Source of the DNA: CALBPI01 sp045110335 | Lineage (GTDB): Bacteria > Pseudomonadota > Gammaproteobacteria > Steroidobacterales > Woeseiaceae | Direction: 5' to 3' | DNA length: 64,000 bases | Assembly: GCA_045110335.1 (NCBI GenBank) | Contig: JBGCGB010000024.1 | Location: forward strand, 62,001-126,000 | Shown here: piece by piece, positions 35,385 to 44,377 of the stretch | Numbering within the stretch: position 1 is the first letter of the stretch | Layout: every line of letters starts with the position of its first letter | Made by a program: the position numbers and the translations under genes | The notes under the pieces: generated by a model | The model's database searches: none | What the model saw: only the letters and a program-made list of their open reading frames with translations | What the model was told of the DNA's origin: nothing

Positions 35385-36413
35385 TTAATGGGCCAGGCGA
35401 TACCACGCAACGCCATCTTCGCTGGTTTCAGCGATGATTTCGCCGCGTGCGATAAGGTAGTTTAAATGCGCGATGGCTTCGCCAGTGGCCATGATCAGGT
35501 TGCTGTCGGTTATTCGGCTTTTGAACAACGCCGGGAACACATCAATGACGCGTTGCGGTGTCTTGCAAAGCTCACGTAGTTTTTGCAAACCGGTTTCATG
35601 TTCGTCGATCAAAGCCTGTAACCGTCCATGAGCACCGGTAAACGGTTTTCCGTGCGAGGGCAGAACGATGACATTTTCGGGCAAGATTGTCTGTAAGCGA
35701 TGGCAAGCATCGAGCCAGTCCTGTAGCGGGTTCGCATTCGGCTCTGTCGGCCACACACTAACGTTGGACGAAATCGTGGGCAACAACTGGTCTCCCGCGA
35801 TGAACAAGTTCTTTTCCCGACAAAGCAGTGACGCATGTTCCGGGCAATGACCGCTTGTTGTGATGATCTCCCAGTCGGCGCTGCCTATCGTTAGAACCTG
35901 ACCATCTTGCATGCGCCGGAAACTGTCTGGCATGGCTGACACTGCGCGACCAAAGCCGCCAAATTTTTCGGCATAGTCGGACAGGGACGATTCGCTAAAT
36001 CCGGCTGATCGATAGAAGTCGATGCCTACCTGTGGCGCAGGTTTTCCGGTGTCCGCGACGAGCACCCGACACATCAAGTACTCAGCACGCGACATGGTCA
36101 ATGGTGCATCGTAAGTCTCGGTAAGCCAACCGGCGCAGCCAACATGATCAGGATGCATATGCGTAACGATCACTTGTGAGACGGACATATCCTCGAGCAG
36201 TTTTTTCCAGTGCTCCCGGGTCTCTGCGCTGTTCAGGCCACTATCAACAATGGCGATTTCATCGCCGTCATCCAGTAACCAAAGATTGATATGACCTAGT
36301 AAGAAGGGGAGCGGCATTCTGAGCCAACGCACACCTTCGCTGATGTCGATACAGCTCCCTTTTTCAGGTCGTGCATCAAGTACGTAGTTCATATAGTCAG
36401 GTGTTGCGGGCAT
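35385..36413 (-). CDS. MBL-fold metallo-hydrolase
   Basis: A cytoplasmic metallo-beta-lactamase-fold hydrolase with the metal motif THMHPDHVG, a third ligand in TSGHCPEHASL and an Asp in FIAGDQLLP. The C-terminal winged-helix-like domain (about 70 residues, EAIAHLNYLIARGEIIAE) is typical of the LACTB2-like group, which cleaves thioesters, RNA or glyoxalase-type substrates. Function is not fixed. The frame is open up to 36533, but an ATG there would share four bases with the divergent ligase start, so I prefer ATG 36413 (342 aa). ATG 36392 is another choice. GloB is absent from its usual place upstream, but this is not GloB. Confidence 0.75.
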   Translation of the reverse strand: MPATPDYMNYVLDARPEKGSCIDISEGVRWLRMPLPFLLGHINLWLLDDGDEIAIVDSGLNSAETREHWKKLLEDMSVSQVIVTHMHPDHVGCAGWLTETYDAPLTMSRAEYLMCRVLVADTGKPAPQVGIDFYRSAGFSESSLSDYAEKFGGFGRAVSAMPDSFRRMQDGQVLTIGSADWEIITTSGHCPEHASLLCREKNLFIAGDQLLPTISSNVSVWPTEPNANPLQDWLDACHRLQTILPENVIVLPSHGKPFTGAHGRLQALIDEHETGLQKLRELCKTPQRVIDVFPALFKSRITDSNLIMATGEAIAHLNYLIARGEIIAETSEDGVAWYRLAH

Positions 36414-36531
36414 TAGGCTCTCATTCGAAACAAGGTCGGCGGGCGCTGTTTGGGCGGCGCCAACAAAACTATTTGCGGCAGATAGCGCGTTAGCGTCATT
36501 ATACCTGTGACAATCAACGAAAGGGGTTTCC

Positions 36532-38061
36532 ATGCATCCTTGTCATCATGCCGAAGAAAGTCCGGAACAACCGGCCATCATTATGGCTGGCAGCGGCGAG
36601 TCCTTGACGTATGCCGCGCTGAATGCCCGGTCAAATCAAATGGCTCATTTGTTCCGTTCGTTAGGGCTAAAAGCACGCGATAACATCGCTTTTCAACTTG
36701 AGAACACGCTTGACTACATGGCGATTGTTTATGCTGCCCAAAGAACGGGGCTAATCTATACAGCCATTAGTACCCATTTATTGCGCGACGAGGTGGCCTA
36801 TATTGTCAATAACTGTTGTGCACGGGTGTTCATTGGTTCCGCAAAGCTGCGTGAGGTGGCGTCCGATGTCAGAACGGACGCGGAGAATGTTGAACGCTTT
36901 TACATGTTGCACGACACCATTGATGGTTTTGAGTCATTCGAGTCTGCCTTCGAATCGATGCCGACGACACCGGTCGATGATGAAGAAGCGGGTGTGCAGA
37001 TGTTGTATTCGTCCGGTACGACCGGCCGGCCCAAAGGCGTCTTGTCATTACGTCCCGCGGGAACGCCGATCGACGATCCGTTACCAATGCCGTTGGGGCT
37101 TGTTAAGGCATTTGGAATTGGGCCTGGCTCGGTCTATCTGTCTCCGGCCCCGCTTTATCATGCCGCGCCGCTGACATTCGTGACGATTTCACTCGCGCTG
37201 GGTGCGACCATTGTCATCATGGAAAAATTTGATGCTGAGGCGGCACTGGCGGCAATTGAGCGTTATCAAATTACGCACAGCCAATGGGTACCGATCATGT
37301 TCGTCCGGATGTTGAAGCTGCCCGCATCGGTACGTAGTCAGTATCGGCTTGATTCGCTGCAAGTGGCGATCCATGCGGCTGCACCTTGCCCGGTTGAAAT
37401 CAAAGAGCAAATGATTGCGTGGTTCGGTCCACGCATTGCCGAGTATTATGCATCGACGGAAGGCGCCGGATTCACAGCGATCGATACTGAACATTGGTTA
37501 ACTCATCGTGGGTCGGTGGGTACGCCTAGAAATTGCCAGATTCATATTCTGGATGATGATGGTGTTGAGTTACCGGCTGGAGAAACGGGCAGTGTTTACT
37601 TTTCGGGCACGCCGGCCAAGTTCGAATACTTTGGTGAACCTGAAAAAACACGGGCCTCCTACACGGCACAGGATTGGGCGACCGTCGGCGACGTTGGTTA
37701 TCTTGACGACGACGGTTTTCTCTATCTCACGGATCGCAAGCACTACATGATTATCACCGGTGGTGTGAATGTGTATCCTCAAGAGGTGGAAGATCTCTTG
37801 GTTGTTCATGAAAAGGTTGCGGATGCCGCCGTGTTTGGCATCCCGCACCCTGAGTTCGGTGAAGCCGTGCATGCGGTTGTTCAGCCAATGCCGGGCATTG
37901 AGGGCGATGATGCGTTGGCTGAAACGCTGCTCGGATATCTGCGAGAGCGGCTATCACACATCAAAGTGCCCAAAGCGATTGACTTCGATCCTGCGTTGCC
38001 GCGGCATGATAACGGCAAGCTGTATAAGCGAAGGCTTGTTGAGCGATATCAGTCGAGGTAA
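36532..38061 (+). CDS. AMP-forming acyl-CoA synthetase (fatty-acid or aromatic acid CoA ligase)
   Basis: Activates a carboxylic acid to its CoA thioester with ATP. The P-loop is YSSGTTGRPKGVL, the adenylate motif YYASTEGAGF, the hinge LTDRKHYMIITGGVNVYPQEVE, and the catalytic Lys is near the end (PRHDNGKLYKRRL). Length (509 aa) is normal. AAGGGG five bases before ATG 36532 supports the start. It is followed by the RES-Xre pair but separated by its own promoter. Its substrate is unknown; by context it may prime acids for the nearby beta-oxidation genes. Confidence 0.92.
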   Translation: MHPCHHAEESPEQPAIIMAGSGESLTYAALNARSNQMAHLFRSLGLKARDNIAFQLENTLDYMAIVYAAQRTGLIYTAISTHLLRDEVAYIVNNCCARVFIGSAKLREVASDVRTDAENVERFYMLHDTIDGFESFESAFESMPTTPVDDEEAGVQMLYSSGTTGRPKGVLSLRPAGTPIDDPLPMPLGLVKAFGIGPGSVYLSPAPLYHAAPLTFVTISLALGATIVIMEKFDAEAALAAIERYQITHSQWVPIMFVRMLKLPASVRSQYRLDSLQVAIHAAAPCPVEIKEQMIAWFGPRIAEYYASTEGAGFTAIDTEHWLTHRGSVGTPRNCQIHILDDDGVELPAGETGSVYFSGTPAKFEYFGEPEKTRASYTAQDWATVGDVGYLDDDGFLYLTDRKHYMIITGGVNVYPQEVEDLLVVHEKVADAAVFGIPHPEFGEAVHAVVQPMPGIEGDDALAETLLGYLRERLSHIKVPKAIDFDPALPRHDNGKLYKRRLVERYQSR

Positions 38062-38070
38062 ATGATCGGT

Positions 38071-38105
38071 TTGTCAAATGGGAGGAAATCTAATATTATT
38101 CCCAT
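38071..38105 (+). promoter_or_regulatory. Strong promoter with inverted repeat before the RES-Xre pair
   Basis: TTGTCA (38071-38076) and TATTAT (38094-38099) are 17 bases apart, each 5 of 6 to the sigma-70 consensus. Transcription would start at or beside position 38106, the A of the antitoxin ATG, giving a leaderless mRNA. ATGGGA (38078-38083) and TCCCAT (38100-38105) form an inverted repeat across the spacer and -10 box, a likely site for autoregulation by the antitoxin. Confidence 0.65.
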
Positions 38106-38510
38106 ATGAAAGTTAATACCGCTAGCAAAAATGGCATTGCCGAATATGGTCATCACGATGAAGACATCGCCCGGGTCGCACTTTCGGCGTTTTTCAACAT
38201 CGCCGAAGCCTGGGATTTGTCGCGGGAGGCCTCGCAAGTTTTGCTCGGAAGTCCGAGTGAGAGCACCTATTATCGTTGGCGCCAGGGTAAAGTCGCTACC
38301 ATTCCCAAAGATACCCTCGAACGCATTAGCGTGTTGTTAGGTATCTACAAAGCTGCGCATATTTTGTTTCCGATAGCGTCACGCGCCAATGAATACATGC
38401 GACGGGCCAATGATGACTTTGCGGGGAAGTCAGCACTGGATGTCATGCTTTCCGGCAGTGTTGACGCGCTGTATCAGGTTCGTCGATATCTCGATGCCTG
38501 GCGTGGATAA
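38106..38510 (+). CDS. Xre/MbcA/ParS-type antitoxin (DUF2384)
   Basis: Antitoxin of a type II RES-Xre toxin-antitoxin pair. Residues about 25-80 form an Xre-like helical DNA-binding region (EAWDLSREASQVLLGSPSESTYYRWRQGK), and residues about 85-134 are the toxin-binding DUF2384 domain, with the characteristic ending SALDVMLSGSVDALYQVRRYLDAWRG. The 134-residue length is typical. The last 17 bases overlap the toxin gene. GGAGGAAA at 38081 is too far (18 bases) to be a ribosome-binding site and lies inside the promoter, supporting leaderless translation. The protein probably represses its own promoter. Confidence 0.9.
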   Translation: MKVNTASKNGIAEYGHHDEDIARVALSAFFNIAEAWDLSREASQVLLGSPSESTYYRWRQGKVATIPKDTLERISVLLGIYKAAHILFPIASRANEYMRRANDDFAGKSALDVMLSGSVDALYQVRRYLDAWRG

Positions 38511-39195
38511 GCCACGTAAGAAAACGCTGACAGGCACGCGTCAGTATCGAATTATCCCGTCACGGTTCCCGCCGGTTAATGTCTTGGAAACGCTGGTTTC
38601 AGCGGATGACCTTGAGATTCTTTTCGCTATCGAGTCGCTGACGAATGATCGCCTGCAAGCAGAGGTCGGTAACCTACACCTCGTCGATCGCGATGACTGG
38701 GTGACGGGTCCAGGGGCAACGGTTGTGATGGCGGCATTTACGCATATTGGCAATCCAAGCCGCTTCAGCGATGGGAGTTACGGTGTCTACTATGCCGGGT
38801 TAGATGAGCAAACCGCAGTCGCTGAAACGGTCTTTCACAACGAACGAAGGTTGCGTGCGACGAAAGAGCCGCCGATTGAACTGGATATGCGTGTTTATAT
38901 CGGTACGGTTCAAGAAAAACTCGAAGATATAAGGTCTGATCGTTGGCGGTCAATGCGGGATCCGGACATTGAACAATGGCCGGTCGCACAGCAGTTTGCT
39001 GCAGGGAGAAAGCGCGCGGGTGCGCTGGGATTTGTTTACCGTAGTGCACGAATGGATAGCGGTGAATGCATCGCGGCTTTTTCCCCCAGAGCAATCAGCC
39101 GTCCACGGCAAGGCAAGCACTTACGTTACGTTTGGAATGGGGAACAGATAGCGGACGTGCTATCGGTCAGTAGATTTAGCAGATCACAAGGGTAG
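38494..39195 (+). CDS. RES-domain toxin (NAD+-degrading type)
   Basis: Toxin partner of the Xre antitoxin. RES toxins deplete NAD+ through an ADP-ribosyltransferase-like fold. The name-giving residues can be placed: Arg in QYRIIPSRFPP near the N-terminus, Glu in DEQTAVAETVFHNER, and Ser in YRSARMDSGECIAAF. I use ATG 38494 (233 aa), which overlaps the antitoxin end by 17 bases. A longer in-frame version from 38389 would run deep into the antitoxin gene. There is no clear ribosome-binding site, so translation probably depends on the antitoxin ribosome, keeping toxin below antitoxin. Confidence 0.9.
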   Translation: MPGVDKPRKKTLTGTRQYRIIPSRFPPVNVLETLVSADDLEILFAIESLTNDRLQAEVGNLHLVDRDDWVTGPGATVVMAAFTHIGNPSRFSDGSYGVYYAGLDEQTAVAETVFHNERRLRATKEPPIELDMRVYIGTVQEKLEDIRSDRWRSMRDPDIEQWPVAQQFAAGRKRAGALGFVYRSARMDSGECIAAFSPRAISRPRQGKHLRYVWNGEQIADVLSVSRFSRSQG

Positions 39196-39202
39196 CTTTT
39201 AT

Positions 39203-41677
39203 ATGGGAACTTTGATTAACAGGGCAGTCGTCTTTTTGCGCTTGGCATTAGGTATGGTCTTGGCAATAAGTGTTGCTCATGCAGCCGCTTATGAAGACCA
39301 GCTGAAGGGGTTTTCGCAGCAGCAAGGGCTGTTCGACATCCATACCCGTGAGGATAGCGGCAAGCTAATGGCGACGTTGCCGTCAGCAGACGAACAGGGC
39401 TTAATCGTGACGCTGATTCATGCCAGCAGTTTACGAACCGGCCTCGGGTCCAACCCGGTGGGTTTGGATCGGGGTCTGTGGGACGGCGGCAAAATTATCG
39501 AGTTTCGTCTTGTCGGCGATAAAGTGATTGTAGAGGGCATCAATAGTCGCTACCGCGCGACCAGCGACAATCCTTATGAAAGACTGGCTGTTAAAGAGAG
39601 TTTTGCACGGTCGGTGTTGTGGGCAACGCCGGTTCTGGCGAAGACTAAAGATGGGCGGGTGTTGATCGATCTGACAGGTTTTCTCAAGTTGGACCTGGTT
39701 GGTATCAGCGATGGATTGAAACGCGCAGGTCAAGGCAGCTTCGGGCTAGATAAAGCGCGTAGTTTTGTTCAAGGCGAACAACTGGCGTTTCCGGATAATG
39801 TTGAGCTCGAAGCAACACTGACTTTTGCGAGTTCATCTCCTGGTGACGAGGTCTGGGCAACGGCGCCGGACGCGCGTTCGATAAGTATGACGATGCATCA
39901 TTCGTTCGTGCGTCTGCCGGATGATCAATATACGCCGCGTATTTCAGACCCACGAAGTGCAGCCATCGATGTCAGTTTTTACGACTTTAGTCAGCCTTTG
40001 GACCAGCCGCTGGTGCAGCGATACGCCCGTCGGTTTCGTCTGCAAAGGTCTAATCCTGCTGACATAAACAGCGCTGTTGTTAAGCCGATTGTTTTTTACA
40101 TTGATCGTGGTGCGCCGACAGAGATTCGGGATGCGCTAATGGATGGTGCTCGATGGTGGGCGGCGGCCTTCGAGGCTGCCGGCTTCAAAGATGGTTATCA
40201 GGTCCGTTTACTGCCGGAAGGGGCGCATCCGCTTGATATTCGATACAACGTTGTCCAGTGGGTGCATCGTCAGACTCGCGGGTGGTCTTACGGTGGCGGA
40301 ATCTCCGACCCAAGGACCGGCGAAATGTTGAAAGGCAACGTCATTCTTGGCAGTCAACGCGTCAGACAAGACCGGATGATTTTTGAAGGGTTGGCCGGCG
40401 CAGGGCGCACAGGCGATGGGACATCGAGGGATCCGGTGCAATTGTCGTTGGCACGAATTCGCCAACTGGCTGCGCATGAGATAGGTCATGCATTAGGCTT
40501 TGCGCACAATATGGCGGCTAGTGCGGATGACCGAGCATCGGTCATGGATTATCCGGCACCGTTAGTGATGGCAAAAGATCAGGCACTAGACTTTTCGTCG
40601 GTGTATACGACTAAGATCGGGGCCTGGGATAACTTTACAGTCGCGTGGTTATACAGCGAATATGCATCACCCGAAGAAACGACCGCAGCGCTAGAAGTGC
40701 TTGTCGATGACGTTTATTCAAGCGGTCTGCACTTTGTCGCCGATCAGCACTCACGCCCGGTGTCGGGTGCGCATGCGCGTGGCAGTCTTTGGGACAATGG
40801 TGGCGACCCGGTTGCCAGTCTCGAAAATGTACTTGCCGTTCGTGCGATCGCACTGGAGAGCTTCGATGAAACGGTGCTGAAAGATGGTCGATCGATGTCG
40901 GATCTACGGACCGTCTTCGCGCCGATTTATTTATATCATCGCTACCAAACGTTGGCTGTTGCAAAACTGGTCGGAGGCTATGAGTTTGACTATGCGCTGA
41001 AGGACGCAAGCGCTGCCGTGACACCGGTTAGCGCGGCACAGCAACAAGCGGCAATTGATGCCGTCGTAAGGACGCTTTCGCCTGATGTGCTTTCAATTGC
41101 TGGAACGCTGCAGTCCCGTTTGCTTCCGCCACTGAATGCGCGGGAACCGATCATGGGTAGAGAGCGATTCGAAGGGCGGCTCGGGCCCGTGTTTGACCCG
41201 GCGCTGGCTGCAGGTGCGGCGGCAGGGCTGTCGCTAGGTGTGCTGATGGATGAGCGTCGCTTGGCGCGCCTGAACCAACTGCACGCAGCTGATGCGACTT
41301 TTCCTTCGGTCAGTGATTTGTTTGCACAGGTGCGCCGCGCTGTATACGAAAATGTGTCGGCGTCACCAATGCAGACAGCCGTCCAAATGCAATTCTTGAA
41401 TCGTTTGATGATGTTGTCGGAATCAATCAGTGTTTCGCAACCGGTGCGGGCGAACGCGAGCGGGGAGTTAGGCCGACTGGCGAGCATGCTGAAATCCCGA
41501 CGAGCGATCGAGAGCCTGAGCGGCGACGATCGATTGTGGCAGGCCGAGCGCATTACCGCGTTTCTTGAGCGGCGCGCTTCGTCAGAGCAATCACCGTTGC
41601 CTGCTTATACCATTCCGCCGGGTTCACCGATTGGTATGGATTGCTGGCATTGCGATAGCGCGGATATCTTGCAATAA
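39203..41677 (+). CDS. Large secreted zinc metalloprotease (metzincin-like, DUF5117/DUF4953 type)
   Basis: An 824-residue exported protein with a signal peptide (residues 1-27, ending AHAAA). The zinc site is a full HExxHxxGxxH: His425, Glu426, His429 and His435 in AAHEIGHALGFAHN. A Met-turn-like VMDYPAP follows about 17 residues later. Both are metzincin features. The long N-terminal part (30-300) and the C-terminal helical part resemble the DUF5117 and DUF4953 regions of the TonB-associated zinc-dependent metalloprotease group, a recognition from memory. The protein ends with DCWHCDS, a CxxC pair in an otherwise cysteine-poor sequence. It starts 7 bases after the toxin gene but shares no obvious role with it. 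Confidence 0.82.
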   Translation: MGTLINRAVVFLRLALGMVLAISVAHAAAYEDQLKGFSQQQGLFDIHTREDSGKLMATLPSADEQGLIVTLIHASSLRTGLGSNPVGLDRGLWDGGKIIEFRLVGDKVIVEGINSRYRATSDNPYERLAVKESFARSVLWATPVLAKTKDGRVLIDLTGFLKLDLVGISDGLKRAGQGSFGLDKARSFVQGEQLAFPDNVELEATLTFASSSPGDEVWATAPDARSISMTMHHSFVRLPDDQYTPRISDPRSAAIDVSFYDFSQPLDQPLVQRYARRFRLQRSNPADINSAVVKPIVFYIDRGAPTEIRDALMDGARWWAAAFEAAGFKDGYQVRLLPEGAHPLDIRYNVVQWVHRQTRGWSYGGGISDPRTGEMLKGNVILGSQRVRQDRMIFEGLAGAGRTGDGTSRDPVQLSLARIRQLAAHEIGHALGFAHNMAASADDRASVMDYPAPLVMAKDQALDFSSVYTTKIGAWDNFTVAWLYSEYASPEETTAALEVLVDDVYSSGLHFVADQHSRPVSGAHARGSLWDNGGDPVASLENVLAVRAIALESFDETVLKDGRSMSDLRTVFAPIYLYHRYQTLAVAKLVGGYEFDYALKDASAAVTPVSAAQQQAAIDAVVRTLSPDVLSIAGTLQSRLLPPLNAREPIMGRERFEGRLGPVFDPALAAGAAAGLSLGVLMDERRLARLNQLHAADATFPSVSDLFAQVRRAVYENVSASPMQTAVQMQFLNRLMMLSESISVSQPVRANASGELGRLASMLKSRRAIESLSGDDRLWQAERITAFLERRASSEQSPLPAYTIPPGSPIGMDCWHCDSADILQ

Positions 41678-41706
41678 AAAAGGCGCCCTGAAAGGGGCGC
41701 CTTTTT
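41677..41706 (+). terminator. Bidirectional rho-independent terminator
   Basis: A 12-base perfect stem AAAAAGGCGCCC / GGGCGCCTTTTT with loop TGAAAG lies between the metalloprotease and the convergent prpD gene. It has a T run on each strand, so it can end both transcripts. Confidence 0.93.
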
Positions 41707-41733
41707 CGTTGAGCCGCGTAGACGACTGGGTGG

Positions 41734-43179
41734 CTAGATCACCATGGCGTCGACGAAATCGACAACGGATGTTTGCTCCAGTGTTTCCTGATCACTGCAC
41801 ATATCGATGATCCGGTTGACTTGAGCCGCCGGGAATCGTGTCGCCAGATTTCGTGCAAATTTTGCTTCCAGTACTGGAATGCCCTCTCCACGACGGCGAC
41901 GGTGACCAATCGGATACTCAACTTCGATTCGATCGGTGCTGCTGCCGTCCTTAAAGAAGATTTGCATGGCATTGGCGATAGAACGCTTTTCGGGCTCGTG
42001 GTACTCGGCGCTGTAGCGTTTGTCTTCCTCGATGTGCATCTTCTCGCGCAGTGCGTCGACACGTGGGTCGGCTGCGACATCATCTTCGTAATCTTCGGCA
42101 ACAAGGTCACCCTTCAATAAGCCGATTGCGGTCATGTATTGCAAACAATGATCGCGATCCGCCGGGTTGTTGAGTTGACCTTCTTTACTGATGATCCGGA
42201 TGGCCGATTCATGGGTAGTAATGACGACTTTGTCGATGTCGTCCAAACGGTCTTTGATTTGCGGATGCAGTGTCACTGCAGCTTCGACGGCGGTTTGCGC
42301 ATGAAACTCTGCCGGGAACGAAATCTTGAACAACACTTCTTCCATGACGTATGAGTCAAGCGGACGTTGGAAAGAGAACGATTTCCCTTTAAACGAGACG
42401 TCGTAGAAGCCCCAGGTTGGTGCCGTTAGGACACTCGGATATCCGATCTCGCCTTTCATCACCAACATCGCAAGTCTGACCGCACGACTGGTAGCGTCGC
42501 CAGCCGCCCAGGACTTACGTGGTCCCGCATTCGGCGCATGGCGATAAGTTCTGAGCGAAGAACCATCGACCCAGGCATGCGACAGCGCGTCAATGATTTG
42601 TGATTCTGTACCGCCGAGCATTTTGGTAACAACGGCAGTCGACGCGACACGTACCAACAAGACGTGGTCCAGGCCAACGCGGTTAAAACTGTTGTCCAGC
42701 GCCAGCACACCTTGAATTTCATGAGCCTTGATCATGGCTGTCAGCACATCGCGCATCGTTAGCGGGGCTTTACCTTCAGCAATGTTCTGGCGACTTAAGA
42801 AGTCTGCTACGGCGAGAATGGCGCCGAGGTTATCGGATGGATGTCCCCATTCAGCGGCAAGCCATGTGTCATTGAAATCGAGCCAGCGGATCATGCAGCC
42901 GATATCCCATGCTGCTTTGACAGGATCCATGACGTTCGATGTGCCTGGCACTTTTGCGCCATTAGGCACGACGGTGCCTGGAACCAGTGGTCCCATATGT
43001 TTGGCACATTCAGGGAATGACAGCGCCAGAAATCCGCAGCCGAGCGTATCCATTAGGCAATGGCGTGCCGTCTCATAGGCAATGTCACTGTCGATATCGT
43101 GGTTAGCGACATACTTCGCAATCTGCACCAGTTCCTGATCGGGATCAGGTCTAACGTTGGTTTCTACTCTATTACTCAT
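41734..43179 (-). CDS. prpD: 2-methylcitrate dehydratase
   Basis: PrpD dehydrates 2-methylcitrate to 2-methyl-cis-aconitate in the methylcitrate cycle that disposes of propionyl-CoA. The MmgE/PrpD pattern is clear: ARHCLMDTLGCGFLAL at the N-terminus, RWLDFNDTWLAAEWGHPSDNLGAIL, the WAAGDATSRAVRLAML segment and FPAEFHAQTAVEAAV. Length (481 aa) matches the E. coli type. It is the last gene of gntR-prpB-prpC-prpD. Having PrpD, the cycle does not need AcnD/PrpF, and neither gene is present here. It is followed by a bidirectional terminator. Confidence 0.95.
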   Translation of the reverse strand: MSNRVETNVRPDPDQELVQIAKYVANHDIDSDIAYETARHCLMDTLGCGFLALSFPECAKHMGPLVPGTVVPNGAKVPGTSNVMDPVKAAWDIGCMIRWLDFNDTWLAAEWGHPSDNLGAILAVADFLSRQNIAEGKAPLTMRDVLTAMIKAHEIQGVLALDNSFNRVGLDHVLLVRVASTAVVTKMLGGTESQIIDALSHAWVDGSSLRTYRHAPNAGPRKSWAAGDATSRAVRLAMLVMKGEIGYPSVLTAPTWGFYDVSFKGKSFSFQRPLDSYVMEEVLFKISFPAEFHAQTAVEAAVTLHPQIKDRLDDIDKVVITTHESAIRIISKEGQLNNPADRDHCLQYMTAIGLLKGDLVAEDYEDDVAADPRVDALREKMHIEEDKRYSAEYHEPEKRSIANAMQIFFKDGSSTDRIEVEYPIGHRRRRGEGIPVLEAKFARNLATRFPAAQVNRIIDMCSDQETLEQTSVVDFVDAMVI

Positions 43180-43200
43180 TAATTTTTTCTCTTTAGGTTC

Positions 43201-44325
43201 TTAACGTTTTTCGATGGCGACGTAGCTGCGAGCATCTGGGCCCACATAGTCTGCATTCGGACGGATGATTCGGTTGTTGCTCCGTTGTTCCATCACATGT
43301 GCAGCCCAACCGGTCAATCGGGACATCACAAAGATAGGTGTGAACAGTTTTGTCGGTATGCCCATAAAGCGATAGGCTGATGCGTGGAAGAAATCTGCAT
43401 TCGGGAACAGCTTCTTCTCATCCCACATTAACTTTTCGATTGCACACGAGACAGGAAAGATCTTCTCGTCGCCGACAGTTTCTGCGAGCGCTTTGGACCA
43501 ACGCTTAATCAGCGCGTTACGCGGATCGCTGGTCCGATAGACGGCATGACCAAAGCCCATGATCTTGTCTTTACGTTCAAGCGCACCACGAATGCCTTGC
43601 TCGGCTTCTTCAACACTACCGAAGCTGTCGATCAGTGCCATAGCGGCTTCATTGGCACCGCCATGGAGTGGGCCGCGCAATGAGCCAATCGCGCCGGTGA
43701 TGCAACTGTGCATATCGGATAGCGTTGATGCGCAGACGCGCGCTGTGAACGTTGACGCGTTGAACTCGTGTTCTGCATACAGAATGAGGGAAACATCGAG
43801 AACGCGTTGGTGCAGCTCACTGGGCTTTTCACCGTGTAGGAGATGCAAGAACTGGCTCGCGATATTGTCGTCATCGGTAGCGGTGTCGATACGAACGCCG
43901 TCATGACTGTAGCGATACCAATAGGTAATGATGGCCGGCAAGGTGGCTAGCAGGCGATCGGTGGCTTGTTGTTGCTCGCTAAAGTCAGCTTCCGGTTCCA
44001 GATTGCCAAGCATCGAGCAACCCGTTCTCATAACGTCCATTGGATGAGCATCGGCGGGGATGCGTTCGAGGACTTCACGCAACGCGGCGGGCAACTCACG
44101 TTGGCTTACCAACGATTTCTTGTAGTCGGCCAACTGCGTTGCGTTCGGCAGTTCGCCATGGAACAACAGCCACGCGATTTCTTCGAAAGTGGCGAGCTCC
44201 GCAAGCTCTGCGATATCGTAGCCGCAATAAGTCAGGCCGCTACCACTGACACCAACGGTACATAGTCGTGTTTCGCCAGCGCTTTGGCCGCGAAGACCAG
44301 CGCCCCCAATTTTCTTGTCTACCAT
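43201..44325 (-). CDS. prpC: 2-methylcitrate synthase
   Basis: Condenses propionyl-CoA with oxaloacetate to 2-methylcitrate. It belongs to the citrate synthase fold: catalytic histidines in GPLHGGANEAAM and GFGHAVYRTSDPR, and the Asp region near the C-terminus in SRLTGWAAHVMEQ. The N-terminal IGGAGLRGQSAGETRLCTVG is typical of PrpC. The start at ATG 44325 has GGGAG five bases upstream; in-frame codons at 44337 and 44370 lack one. The protein is then 374 aa, the normal PrpC size. Located between prpB and prpD in one transcript. Confidence 0.95.
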   Translation of the reverse strand: MVDKKIGGAGLRGQSAGETRLCTVGVSGSGLTYCGYDIAELAELATFEEIAWLLFHGELPNATQLADYKKSLVSQRELPAALREVLERIPADAHPMDVMRTGCSMLGNLEPEADFSEQQQATDRLLATLPAIITYWYRYSHDGVRIDTATDDDNIASQFLHLLHGEKPSELHQRVLDVSLILYAEHEFNASTFTARVCASTLSDMHSCITGAIGSLRGPLHGGANEAAMALIDSFGSVEEAEQGIRGALERKDKIMGFGHAVYRTSDPRNALIKRWSKALAETVGDEKIFPVSCAIEKLMWDEKKLFPNADFFHASAYRFMGIPTKLFTPIFVMSRLTGWAAHVMEQRSNNRIIRPNADYVGPDARSYVAIEKR

Positions 44326-44377
44326 GTCTGCTCCCATTATCAGCGACGATACATCGCTGCCTTGTTTCAATCCGTGG

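Noticed and set aside
36414..36533. Longer N-terminus for the MBL hydrolase
   Set aside because: It would make the two divergent start codons overlap; the plus-strand ligase start has the clear ribosome-binding site.
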